Below, in pieces: positions 11,701 through 20,755 of a DNA stretch of 64,000 bases; within the stretch, counting starts at the first letter, position 1; each line of letters opens with the position of its first letter. The stretch is taken from contig OZ022258.1 of NCBI GenBank assembly GCA_963978905.1, positions 51,382,591 to 51,446,590 of the forward strand. Reading direction: 5' to 3'. The notes under the pieces are model-generated. The model had not been told where the DNA came from, made no database searches, and was given only the letters and a program-made list of their open reading frames with translations. The DNA comes from Trichostrongylus colubriformis. Its lineage: Eukaryota; Nematoda; Chromadorea; Rhabditida; Trichostrongylidae. The translations under genes and the position numbers were made by a program.

Positions 11701-14536
11701 GCAGTCGGCGCAAAAGAGGAATAATGAGAAGGGAATTTTGAATTTCCATTCCTCAGGGTTCTCGTCATTTCATTTCTTTCTTTTCTCACTCTTACACTGG
11801 TGTGCACCCGCGACTATTATATACTCCAGTTATTCCACAATCTGCCAAATTTACCCCTTTCAGTGTCCATGGGGTAAAGAATGCAGGAGGATTTTAGTGC
11901 AGCGTTGAGAACTTACAAAAGGCGACTCATACGCGGCACTTGAATAAAAGTAGATGTTAGCGCCGCACGACGCCGTATTGACTCCTTCTACACCATCACA
12001 TACAGTATGATAAAAGGCAACTATTTCATGAATAAGCACTGAACGAGCAACTCAATTTTGCACCCCACTGCGCTTGATTCTAGATTTTGAAAAGATAAAA
12101 ATAACACTAGGGGATGGCTAAGGGACCTTAGGAGAAGTGAAGACGTAGAAAAGATACCGGACACTAACACACGATACAACCCATCACGTCCGTTTCGGGG
12201 CGGGATCTGTTTTGGTGGGTGGGCACTATTTGACGAAAAATGCCCAGCGCTTTTGTCATGTGTTTCCGAGCCGCTGAAGCAGCGAAAACTTTGCAAACTA
12301 TTATTGTTCACTTATTATTAGCAGAGTTTTCGATGCTTGGTTTGTTAACGTATGCTTCCGGTCTTCATTGATCAACTACACCTTCATCTGGGCTAAGGTT
12401 GTGTAACGAGAGTAACGAGACACCTCTATTTGCAGAGGTGGGATCAAGCCGTGTACCAGTGCCCGCTGACGTTAACCAGCCTTTCATCTCTGGAGTAGGT
12501 GAATTCTTACAGACTCGTCCGGGGCGATAAAAGGACAAAGTTGTACAAGGGCTGGCGCTCGCAAGCCATTATTCAAGCGGAAATCGCAACCATCTTCTGC
12601 CACGATACTGAAGAGAACTAGAATACGTGGCGCACCCCGCAAAAGAAATATGAATACTGAAAATTTTACCCTGTATCTCTTGATGTATTACATAGTATTA
12701 GTCCTGGCTAGGGAAGGGTAAAGCTGATAAGGTATGGTTTCTTTTCTGAGTTCCTCAAAGCAAGATGACGTTATCACTAACGACGATAGATATTAGGTCG
12801 TTCAGTATGAAATGTCCGTTTTTGAGAGTCAACTTCAGTTTATCATATCTCATACAACGCAAATTACAATCAATCAAAATATGATCCTAAGTTATCAACA
12901 CATCTTTGCCATTTTAAAGGTAACTTATTAATTCCATCTCTATAGAAATCTGGGGAGCGAGAGGCAATAAAATCATGAAAGGCACTTTCTACATCATCAT
13001 AAGAATTGAATAATTTTCCCTGCAAGAAGTGATCTAAAGCTTGAAAGAAATGGTAATCTGTAGGTGCTAGGTCGGGAGAGTAAGGAGGATGAACGAGAGT
13101 TTCCAAGTCCAAATCCTGTAATTTTAACAAGGTCGAGTTTGCCACATGTGGCCGAGCGTTGTCCTGCAGTAGGAGCGGTCGGTCTCTGTTAATCATTCTC
13201 GGCTGCATAACAGCAAGCTTCTCCATCATTTCCTCCAGCTGTTGACAGTACGCCTCCGCCGTGATCGCCTGACCAGGTCTCGTAAAGCTGTAGTGAATCA
13301 CTCCTGCGGAGGACCACCAAACTGATACCATAGTCTTCCTCTGGTGAGGGTCCGGCTTCGGCGTAGGTTTTGGCGGTTCCGACTTGTCCAACCACTGGTA
13401 AGACCGCTTCCTGTTATCGAAGTGGATCCACTTCTCGTCACATGTGACGAGACGGTGTAAGAAAGGCTCGCTTTTTTGCCTAGAAAGTAAGGAAAGGCAA
13501 GCCTCAAGGCGGACCCTCTTCTGACGATCGCTCAAGTCGTGCGGTACCCAACGGTCCAGCTTCCTACTCTTGCCAATTTGCTTCAAATGAGACGAGATCG
13601 TCACCTTACATACTCCAAACTTTGCCGCTAATTCTCGAGTACTTTGAGTGGGATCAGCTTCCACTACGGCTTTAAGCTCATCGTTGTTCAGCTTGCACTC
13701 GGGCCGTCCTCTCGACTCATTTTGAAGATCGAAGTCGCCGGATTCAAACTTTGCAAACCATCGACGTACTGTTCGTTCGTTAGGGGCATCCTCTCCAAAG
13801 ACGACGGTGATATTCCGAACTGCCTGTGCTGCGGTGCTTCCACGGCGGAACTCGTACTCCAAGACAACACGCAATTTGGACTTGTCCATGTCGTTACAAA
13901 AACCTTTCTAAAAAAGTCAGATTCCACGGCAGCCGGAGGTCCACCGAAGGTAAGAAAGAGGGAGGCTGCACCTTTACCAAAACTCAGTACCAAGGACTGC
14001 CGGAGCGTTTTGCCTTAGATACGGACTCTCGAACTATGCACTACTGAAAAACGGACATTTCATACTGAACGACCTAATATCTCCTTGAGATCAAAGAAAA
14101 ATTTTTAGTGGACAAATGCTATGCAGTGTTCTACGCGAGTAACTATCTCTGGGAGTTCGCGCCCAACTATTGCGGATTCGTGCTTGGTAAAGTGCTCGAT
14201 TTTGGTACCGGCGTCTCCGTGTTCATCCTCATCCTGTCTATGGACCTATTTACTCTACACCGTATTCACAAAACAATGGTGGTTAGAAAATTTGCTCATT
14301 CACCACCGTATTCCATGTGCGGGTTAACTTGATTTCAGAAATTTCGAAAAACCATGCGAACACAGGATTTGAAATTTTTCGTCCAGTCTTGTTTACAGTT
14401 CAGTATTTTCGTCGTAAAACTTACAAACTTCTATTTTATCTCCGGTTATTTTGCCGGTGATATAGTGAAATATCATTGGCAGCTATTTTTCACCACTACT
14501 TTCGTATGGGAAGCCACACATTGTATCGATGGGTAA
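2773..14536 (+). CDS. SRX-class nematode chemoreceptor (7TM GPCR), six exons
   Basis: Exons 2773-2823, 2935-3095, 10539-10646, 10929-11047, 14109-14278 and 14339-14536 join with matching phases, giving about 268 residues. Seen: exon 1 MPNLTADNYLGIGIVGG; exon 2 GLISNGLAMLILIK (TM1) and SFQQLCFSHCTANVICLTF (TM2); exon 3 KLFGGFMIAIWDVCVYSHL then SSINR (TM3); exon 4 IGIVWFLGFLHFIPYLL (TM4); exon 5 DKCYAVFY and FILILSMDLFTLHRIHK (TM5); exon 6 KFFVQSCLQFSIFVVKL (TM6) and TTTFVWEATHCIDG (TM7). The NR after TM3, the pre-TM5 Cys and the WE..HCIDG end are SRX traits, so a plasma-membrane chemosensory role is inferred. Intron 2 is 7.4 kb and intron 4 is 3.1 kb with a mariner inside. The TAA at 14534-14536 lies inside a GTAAGT donor, so a further short exon is possible. 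All six exons are free of stops, so it is probably functional. Confidence 0.85.
3521..4016. mobile_element. MITE with 24-bp terminal inverted repeats
   Basis: The left end CCTTAAAGGCACACCACGCG (then ATAA) at 3521 and the reverse complement of the right end at 4016 match over 24 bases with one mismatch. The 496-bp element has no transposase and lies in SRX intron 2. A diverged copy in opposite orientation lies at about 7430-7810; it shares the 'agtaggtccat' block, the 'cacgttgga' block and a GCGATAATC-type end. Confidence 0.75.
4437..4690 (+). repeat. Short relic of the 145-bp repeat with its terminal motif
   Basis: About 1.2 units of the 145-bp repeat that forms the array at 30.6-32.3 kb: GCTTTGCTGCGACGCGAGAT, then CCTTATCAGCCCTTATCAG and CACTTCCGTTCCCTCACCA. 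It ends in a CA-rich run (about 4640-4655), 'gtaccaa' and GATTATATACAGTAGG. The same end follows the repeat at other loci, so this looks like a complete element with a minimal array. Confidence 0.7.
5573..6799. repeat. 1.2-kb foldback inside SRX intron 2
   Basis: Sequence from 5573 (CAACTAT.TCCTCCA.GATT) recurs as reverse complement at the right end near 6799. The arms also share GGCACCACTTGTTGC, TGGATTCTACCACAC, AACTTGAGAGTTTGGTTAGT and AAAGAAAATATTTTTGGGC. The left arm carries an extra internal segment (about 5800-6050) missing from the right arm. The loop is near 6290-6360. In the SRX pre-mRNA this would form a hairpin several hundred base pairs long. Confidence 0.75.
7430..7810 (-). repeat. 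Diverged inverted copy of the 3.5-4.0 kb MITE
   Basis: Reverse-orientation matches to 3521-4016: 'atggacctactcacgctagg' against 'cttggagcaagtaggtccat', 'ccacgttggaaattt' against 'aaatttccaacgtgg', and 'cagattatcgc' at the outer end. It is diverged and the other end is not clear. Confidence 0.5.
8125..8222. repeat. Short inverted repeat (hairpin)
   Basis: ACAATTTTCTCTGCTATGCC at about 8126-8145 is answered by GGCATAGCAAAGAAAATTGT at about 8201-8220, and the pairing continues inward (AACGA.GTTGTTA). This gives a stem of about 35 bp around a loop of about 30 nt, in SRX intron 2. Confidence 0.65.
8690..10395. repeat. Cluster of GC-rich dispersed repeats
   Basis: Two segments (about 8690-9040 and 9700-9950) share blocks such as GCACTCGCGGCGCC, ACTCATGCCACACTGCCTC and CCATGCCCTGCCACTGG followed by 'actcgcacccgcc', so they are copies of one element. 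A third segment (about 10185-10395) has its own inverted ends: 'ttatgacagaaaattcgc' at the left and 'gcgaattttctgacataa' at the right. Open frames here are GC-rich by-products of the repeats. The 600 bp between the first two copies (9040-9700) shows nothing recognisable. Confidence 0.55.
11147..11375 (+). mobile_element. MITE family C, copy 1
   Basis: The ends are inverse complements: ATTGGTCGAATTTTCGC at the left, 'gcgcgaaattttgaccaat' at the right. Internal blocks include 'gcactcgcggc', 'agaattctgctcaaga', a GTT/GTTG run and 'cagatgaagctgcaaacga'. A second copy lies inverted at 16946-17183. No coding capacity is visible. It lies in SRX intron 4. Confidence 0.7.
11445..11880 (+). repeat. 400-bp dispersed repeat family, copy 2
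   Basis: It starts 'gtcaccgcctgggagaagt', contains TGTGGCGAAACGTCC and a 'tgatgcag' box, and ends 'ttattccacaatctgccaa' followed by 'tttcagtgtccatgg'. The order and spacing match the other copies. It is in SRX intron 4, upstream of the mariner. Confidence 0.65.
12793..14077 (-). mobile_element. Complete mariner transposon (1285 bp)
   Basis: The terminal inverted repeats are 31 bp and perfectly identical: 12793-12823 (starting TTAGGTCGTTCAGTATGAAA) and 14047-14077 in reverse complement. TA dinucleotides flank both ends (12791-12792 and 14078-14079), the expected target-site duplication. The transposase frame inside is unbroken. Identical ends plus an intact gene indicate a recent, possibly still active copy. 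It is inserted in SRX intron 4 in antisense orientation; the exon 5 acceptor begins 31 bp beyond its right end. Confidence 0.97.
12870..13889 (-). CDS. Mariner transposase, intact, 339 aa
   Basis: This DDD-type transposase cuts and pastes its own element at TA sites in the nucleus. Residues 1-110 hold two helix-turn-helix DNA-binding units, with the RTVRRWFAKFESGDFDLQ segment near 39-56 and the linker motif WVPHDL at 114-119. The catalytic triad is complete: D151 in VTCDEKWIHFDN, D243 in LLQDNARPH and D278 in YSPDLAPTDYHFF, with 34 residues between the last two (DD34D). The C-terminus KWQRCVDNLGSYFD is typical. Full length is usual for the family (about 340-350). Overall it resembles the irritans/cecropia group (human Hsmar1/SETMAR, hookworm bandit). 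The start codon lies 158 bp inside the 3'-side inverted repeat end at 14047, as expected. No stop, frameshift or missing catalytic residue was seen. Confidence 0.97.
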   Translation of the reverse strand: MDKSKLRVVLEYEFRRGSTAAQAVRNITVVFGEDAPNERTVRRWFAKFESGDFDLQNESRGRPECKLNNDELKAVVEADPTQSTRELAAKFGVCKVTISSHLKQIGKSRKLDRWVPHDLSDRQKRVRLEACLSLLSRQKSEPFLHRLVTCDEKWIHFDNRKRSYQWLDKSEPPKPTPKPDPHQRKTMVSVWWSSAGVIHYSFTRPGQAITAEAYCQQLEEMMEKLAVMQPRMINRDRPLLLQDNARPHVANSTLLKLQDLDLETLVHPPYSPDLAPTDYHFFQALDHFLQGKLFNSYDDVESAFHDFIASRSPDFYRDGINKLPLKWQRCVDNLGSYFD

Positions 14537-14713
14537 GTGTAACATTGTGTGTTTGTAAAATTACTGAAATGCTGCTAAAAATCCATAGTTTTGGTTGAAT
14601 GTATGGAAGAGCCAATTAGGACAGATGTAAAAGCGTTGACAAATCGGATTCAATTCCAATGTACGGCATCCAGGATAATGGATAAGAAGGTCCTAATGAC
14701 GGCGGTTCTAAGG

Positions 14714-15180
14714 TTGTGGAGACAGTAAGGTCGCGTCTATACTAGGCGACGCGATTAGTACGATCTCCGTAACCTCAGCGATCACGTCGCTAAATTTGAA
14801 TGCGCTCCAACGTCGCCTTCATACATTGCGGAACTGGCGTCGATGGCGGCATTAGACGCCGGCACTGTTGCGATACGTCTATTTATAACGCTCGACCGAA
14901 TCACACTGCATTGTGGGAACGCGGCTATTTCTGTCCAAGCACTTCCATTTCATTTTCCTGTGTGCGCATGGTCGCGTCGCGATTTTCTCACTGGAGCGCA
15001 TAATGTTCTCGCGTGGGGAATCCCTGAGTGCATGTATCGTGTTTGGGAGACTATTTCAGTGAACAGTTTGGGGTTCTCTCTGAGTACTGCCATTTTATTT
15101 TCCCGCGCTCACACACATTTGAATGCAAAGCGGTGTACGCACACTCCTACACTGCGCCCTTTTGGAAGAAGAACTTAAAC
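14714..15180 (+). repeat. Dispersed repeat, inverted partner at 16.55-16.94 kb
   Basis: 'catgtatcgtgtttgggaga' followed by 'ctatttca.tgaacag' (about 15032-15066) and the preceding 'catggtcgcg...ttttctcactggagcgc' block recur as reverse complement at 16575-16680, including 'tgcgttcgcatt'-type sequence. This is a GC-rich transposon-like repeat without coding capacity. Confidence 0.55.
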
Positions 15181-15996
15181 GGTGAGTAACATCCTCTCTT
15201 GCGCCGTTGCTAGTTGTGTGAAATGCTCATAATGCATATGTTGGTGGTTGGAGTTGAGAAGAATGATGTTTTCGAAATCGTCTTTCTCGGAGTCATGTAT
15301 TCTGATTAGATGCTTATTATGGAGAATGACTTTTGTGAACATTTATAATTTTGACACTCGTGACAGTGAGTTCTGAGACGCTATTAGGTAACGTAGTATG
15401 TAATTTTCATGTAGGGGGGCGGATATGAATGTGAATGTTAGCCTGTGTGTCTAGGGAGAATAAGGAACGGGGTGGGTGACCCCTTGCCACGTGTATGAAT
15501 TGGTTTCTCAAGTGAGAAGTGGTTCACTCACACGAAGCTCCTTCCCTCTCCGTAAGCTTGAGCTCAAAACTGATTTCTTGGATACCTTTTTTAAATGGTT
15601 GGAGTGAATATAAAGAAAATGGATATGATATGAAAATGAGCAAACTAAAAACCCTAAATATGGATAGCAATTCCATGCAACTTTAATGGAAAACAGCGAT
15701 TACATAGAAAGTGTGATCAAATTTTTGTTAAGTACAGCAGTACGGCAACTGCTCTTACGACGCTTTTTGTACTCTACGAACACAACACATTCAAAAAAAT
15801 GGCACAAGGAATTTCAAATTGAGTCTGTCTGTCCACTTGGTTCACTGAAAGTTCTGATTCAAAGGTTCGTGCTAATATAGTTGAGGGTGGACACTGCATT
15901 GTGCTCGGCGTCCGTCGTTGTTTTGCCCATGTTTCAGTCTAAACCTTAGTTGAGGGATAAGTCCTCCCCTCTTAACTGAGGCTCACGTGAAGGTGA

Positions 15997-16222
15997 GTGT
16001 ATGTCATTAGGACAGAAAAATCGCGTGGCCGCATGTGGCGCGCGACGGGATGGTGCGAGCTATGCACGCCGTATTAGTTGAGTCCTTAAGCGATTACGTC
16101 TAGATAAAGGCGTGGATTAGCGTCATCGCTTCAGGACCCTCCCAATACGGCGCGCATAGCTCGCACCATTCCGTCGCACACCGATTGCCGCAAAGCGATT
16201 TTTATGTCCTAGTGACATACAC
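15997..16222. mobile_element. Palindromic MITE with arms of about 90 bp
   Basis: The left end GTGTATGTCATTAGGACAGA and the reverse complement of the right end GTGTATGTCACTAGGACATA match with few changes. The symmetry continues inward: AAAAATCGC, then 'ggatggtgcgagctatgc' against 'gcatagctcgcaccattc'. The arms nearly meet, so the element is almost all hairpin. Confidence 0.75.
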
Positions 16223-16554
16223 CCACGTAAGGTACACATAAGTCAAGAAACTAATGCTTATAGGATGCATCACGTGAGGAACGAGCGTGTAAATGAGTCC
16301 CCTCCCTCGCTAACTACGTTAGCACACAAAAGTTTTATTGCTCAAACAAAGCCCCACAACCCATAATATGTAGTAATCTTTTGTCAAGTATACTTAAAAC
16401 ATAACTGCGATACTTTATCGTATCTCCATGAAGACTTATGCAGGACTAACTAAGCAGAAAGGCTAAAGGTAACCAAGATCCCGGAATCAATTTGGTTGTG
16501 CACCTAGTTCCCGGAAGAATTTTTCATTCGATGTTACACAAACAAACCCTCACA

Positions 16555-16935
16555 TGCAGTCAAGACCGAACCCAAAACTGTTCATTGAAATAGTCTCCCA
16601 AACACGATACATGCATTGTAAGATTTCTCACGCGAATATTACGCGCTCCAGTGAGAAAACCGCAACGTGACCATGCGCGCGCGGGAAAACGAAATGGCAG
16701 TACTTGGAAAGAGATAGCTGCGTTCGCATTAGGCTGCTTCGTACTCTGCGGTGCCGGCCGCAAGGTGCGGCCGCGAATCTCTGCGTCTCCGCCTATGCCA
16801 CTCTGCCTCGTCGTCTGCGTCATCTCTGCACCTCCCTCGTCCCACTCTCTCTCAGTGCCTGTGACGCAGCCACCCACTGCCGGTGTTCACTATGAGCACG
16901 GATACATGATAATGCGCCACGGGCTTCGGAGCTTG
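16555..16935 (-). repeat. Inverted copy of the 14.7-15.2 kb repeat
   Basis: This is the reverse-complement counterpart of 14714-15180; the shared core is 'gaaatagtctcccaaacacg' followed by 'atacatgca'. It is extended by GC-rich sequence resembling the 9.7-kb and 58.1-kb repeats ('gcgtctccgcctatgccact'). Confidence 0.55.
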
Positions 16936-16945
16936 GGTGTGTGGT

Positions 16946-17183
16946 AATTGGTCGAATTTTTGCGCGGCCACCCGCGGAGAGTGCGAGTCGTTTGCAGCTT
17001 CATCTGTTGAAACAGCAACAGCAACAACGTAGGCGAGCTTTCAAAGCTTCCAACCCGCAATCAAAAGATCCCTCACGGTACCAGTTCATTGCGTCTTGAG
17101 CAGAATTCCAAACGACTGCGGCAAGTCGTACTGACGGCGCCGCAAGTGCGACACCGCGAAGCGAAAATTCGACCAATCGCACG
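16946..17183 (-). mobile_element. MITE family C, copy 2
   Basis: The left end is 'taattggtcgaatttttgcgc' cut at the same point as copy 1, and the right end is 'gcgaaaattcgaccaat'. Internal blocks 'gcagcttcatctgttg' and 'tcttgagcagaattc' are in reverse order to 11147-11375. Confidence 0.7.
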
Positions 17184-17944
17184 CACCCTCGAAGCTTAAA
17201 CAGGAAGTATCATTCGATTTGGTCGAATACCTGCAGTGTAGTATTTCGTTCCTGTGACAACGAAAATCGTGGTGGCTTAGCGCGTAACTGCAACGTGCCT
17301 GCACATCTATTGTGTGGGAAAATACTCATTTCCGGTGATGTCATGTGGGAACGCTGACCTGCCGTAGGAATAATGAAACGCCAATTCTGCCATCCTCGAT
17401 TGCCTGCTCTTTACAGATACTGAGAGCGATGATATTCGTGAAGAGTAGGTGAAGCTGCTAGTGGGGACACAATTTTGGAAAAGAAAAAAAAATGGATGGT
17501 CCAGCCTCTTTAAGCGTTTGCGACGCAGGCGTCAAGGCATTTAGGCCAAATCTGTGTGTCATATTTGTGTTTCACTAGCCAATCTACGTCCAACTACAGG
17601 CTTCTAGCTAAATTGATCTGTCGGCCGCTTAGTACACGATTCTTATGTGTTGGACAACGCGAATCGATCAAGCGCGCGCTTTGTTGCCTTCGCCCCGACC
17701 CAGTTCGAATGTCCTGCTCCATTCGTTGTGCCATCCCATTTATGACTAGGAATACAATCAAGGGGTGCAGTAAAGTAAGCAGGGTTGAGAAGATCGGAGT
17801 CACTTTATTTACAATTCACATATTACGACGATGTACACGCCTATAGCTAAGGCACCGGACATACTCATGTATGTAACACGTAGTCCGACCCAGCGTTGAG
17901 GGCAATCGTCCAAATTTGTGTATCTACAAGGAAAAGCCCATGTA

Positions 17945-18843
17945 TTAGGTTGATTCATAATAAATCGGACAAATGGTAGTGATGATTTCTAGAGATCATA
18001 ACTCAGTAACGAATTAACGAAAATGGACGCGCGAGGTACCGTTGGAATGAGTATGAAAAGCTCTTCAAAGTACCGCAAAATAATCACTCCAAAGTAAATT
18101 CATTCCGCCACAATGCCGCACGATTTCAAGCGGTCCAGAGACCACATCCGCAACGTCATACTATTTATATCGCTATCTGGCCAGGAACCCGCGGATATCG
18201 GCAGACGTCTGATAGAAGTTCACAAGGAGCATGCCCCCGGCAGAAGTACACTGTAGTTGTAGCATTCGAAGTTTGCGTCAGGCGACTATTCCATCGAAGA
18301 CGAAAACCGCGGTTGGTGGAGCGTACACGGCGTAGAGTACTGGGAGCTGCTTGATGAAGGTACCACAGTATCCGCCGACGTCTACGTTCGTCAATTACGA
18401 GAATTGAAGGCCAATGTCCAAAGTTCGCTACGGCGGCGGTCACATGTCTACTTCCAGCACGACAACGTGTCTACTTCCACAGACCGCACTTCGCAAGATC
18501 GACCAAGGCCGAGCTGCTGTCGTACAGTTGGACCGTACTTCTATACCCACCGTACTCCCCAGACCTGGCCCCTTCAGATTTCCACCTTTTCTCCCACAGC
18601 CAACGCCACCTGGACGGCCAAGACTTCAAAACTCGCGACGAGGTCAAGGCGGCACTCGGCAACTTCTTCGAGCTCCAGCTTCCAGCCTTCTGGAGCAAGG
18701 GCATCCATGATCTGCCTATACCGTGGCAGAAGGTCATCGATAAAGATGGAGTATATTTCAAGTGAATCCCTGTTGTCGTAAAAAGGTTGTACGACAATGA
18801 TTAAAATTGGTCAATTTGTCCGATTTATTATGAATCAACCTAA
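17945..18843 (+). mobile_element. Deleted mariner derivative A (899 bp)
   Basis: The 30-bp perfect inverted repeats begin TTAGGTTGATTCATAATAAA (17945-17974 and 18814-18843), flanked by TA on both sides. The interior keeps pieces of a mariner gene: MPHDFKRSRDHIRN at 18113, a helix-turn-helix end (ASGDYSIEDENRGW), then a jump straight to GVEYWELLDEGTTVSADVYV, QHDN, and after a frame change SPDLAPSDFHLFSH through GVYFK and a stop near 18765. The jump removes the first catalytic Asp (the CDEKW region), and the frame breaks near 18460-18480 where 'tctacttcca' is duplicated. It cannot encode transposase but keeps good ends. The family differs from the intact mariner at 12.8 kb. Confidence 0.93.
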
Positions 18844-19322
18844 TACTTCGTGCATTGTTATTTGTCTGTTTTAGGATTATCCTCATTCCGTTCCATTACG
18901 GTGATTGGAAGGCGAGAAGATCCTCGAATACCACTATCACTGGACAATCACACATGACGTAGGTTTTCAGTCACTGAAATCTTTTTTTTCAACTCCACAT
19001 AGATATGAATTTCATTTACCGACGATAGTCCGCCATCGTTCTCTTTTCAAACAAAACGCAATAATCAATAGTAACCAGTTTACTATTCTAAAAGAAAACA
19101 AACGAGGTTGTGCGAAATTTAAAATCACCGCCAGGGTCAAGCGTGTGTCAAGGAATTCTCCTAGGGGGAGGGCATATTTTGGGTTAGAAAGGGGGTGGTG
19201 GTAGTATTTTTGCGCACTCTCGAGGATCGAAAACACCGCTTTTTAGACTGATGAGGTGATCTCCGAGAAAAAGGTCGTCAATTGATAATGGATCGATGCC
19301 TTATTTAGTACTGGGTACAATC

Positions 19323-19443
19323 CATTTCCCGACGGCTGACAGCGCGAGGCCTACGGACTTGGGTGAATGTGTATCGATCTCTCTCACCCCGCCACACACC
19401 CTCACCCAAGTCTGTAGGCCACGCCCTGCCAGCGTACGGGAAC
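19323..19443. mobile_element. Small hairpin MITE
   Basis: GGCCTACGGACTTGGGTGA (about 19348-19366) pairs with TCACCCAAGTCTGTAGGCC (about 19402-19420) with one mismatch, and the pairing extends outward to TTCCCG/CGGGAA. A related diverged copy with 'acccaactccgtaggccacg' lies near 20125-20265. Confidence 0.65.
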
Positions 19444-20319
19444 TGGACTGCTAAAATTGAGGATTTTCAGAAGACATCGTGAGTACACTGGAAGTTAATT
19501 TCGGGAACGTAGACTGGGGGTCATATTACATAAGAATTTTGCTCGACGCTAGGCTACAGCCGCGCTGTGATGGTTCGTCCTCTGCGCGCTCATGTAGTAC
19601 ACTGGCATCGCAAGGTATGAACGCGGCCTATGTGTCGCGTGCGGCGTTACTTGTGAGGCCGCTACCACCGCCGCACCGACGCATTCGTCATGTCCCACCT
19701 ATTCCACCCAAGGCTGATCTGTACTGCCCAATGCTGAGTGGCTTTACGCAGTTGGTCAATTGTACAAGGATGTTATCGACTTCCGTAAAAAGGTTTTACT
19801 GATTCATTGACGGATTCACCGCAGAGTAGTGCTGACAAAATCCACACTCTGTTGATTTTCAATTTCTCGTCTGTCACGATTGGTGTCATCGTGCGGCACG
19901 TCGCGCGCGAAAGATTTTTCCGCGATTTGGAACAAATTACTATCTCAGGAGTCTCGATCGTTCCTTAGCTATGCCATGCGCTGACATAGAAGATTTTGCG
20001 CATTAACTGCAGACTAATTCCACTGAATGTTTCTGCAATAGTATGTTAAAGTCGAGTTCACGGCGCATACCAAAAAGGGACAATTCTAAAGGTCTCTCCC
20101 TTCTTCGTTTAGGTTCGATGAAAATTCCGTTTTTACAGTCACTTTCGGTCTACGGGCATGGGTGCGTGGCAAGAGTGAGAGTGCGTGACGAAGTGAGAGA
20201 GTTTGTAACACTCTCACCCAACTCCGTAGGCCACGCCCTATCAGGCGCTCCGAAATGGACATTTACTCTCTTACTATACTCATCAGCGGCTCACATTTTT
20301 GATTACCGAACAGGGTTAA
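19444..20319. other. No gene recognised
   Basis: Low-complexity and repeat-derived sequence. It includes the diverged hairpin relative at about 20125-20265; the rest shows no splice-consistent exon. Confidence 0.45.
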
Positions 20320-20755
20320 AAGGCACCGTCTGGGATAAAGAGGAGGTGAGAGCTAGGAGGACATGTTCTCTAAAAACAATCATTCCAGTTCAGTAGAAGT
20401 GATGTGTGGCGAAATGCACTGAAAAAACGCGGTTCGGCGTCATATTCCGGAGCACTGCATGTCGCGCTGCCATTCATGCGCGGGGGGAGTTGTTGTAGTA
20501 TAGGACGGCGTGGCAGTCGGCTGACTCAAACCCTCGCTCGTCTGCATCTACCCCACCCGCTATTGATGCAGAGGGGTGCGAAAGGAATGGAGTGAGAAGG
20601 AGTTTTTGGCTTCCTCTCTCTCGAGTTTTTCGTCACTTTGATTCGTCCTTTCTCTGCTGTTGCACTGCTGAACACTCCTATGTTCATATTCTGCAATCTT
20701 CCGATTCCGCAATCACCCAAATTTATATCTTTCAGTGTCTTTAAGCGCTGACCGA
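20320..20755 (+). repeat. 400-bp dispersed repeat family, copy 3
   Basis: It begins 'taaaaggcaccgtctgg', contains 'gacatgttctctaaaaacaa', 'gatgtgtggcgaaatgcact', 'ttgatgcagaggggtgcga' and 'gttgcactgctgaacactcc', and ends 'tttcagtgtctttaa'. This is one of the best-preserved copies and shows both inverted ends (TTAAAGRCACC). Confidence 0.7.

Noticed and set aside
13644..14018. Open frames on the + strand opposite the transposase
   Set aside because: They are shadows of the - strand mariner gene.
18404..18781. 125-codon frame repeated identically at 61935-62312
   Set aside because: It is an out-of-frame reading of the deleted mariner; conserved mariner motifs are in other frames.
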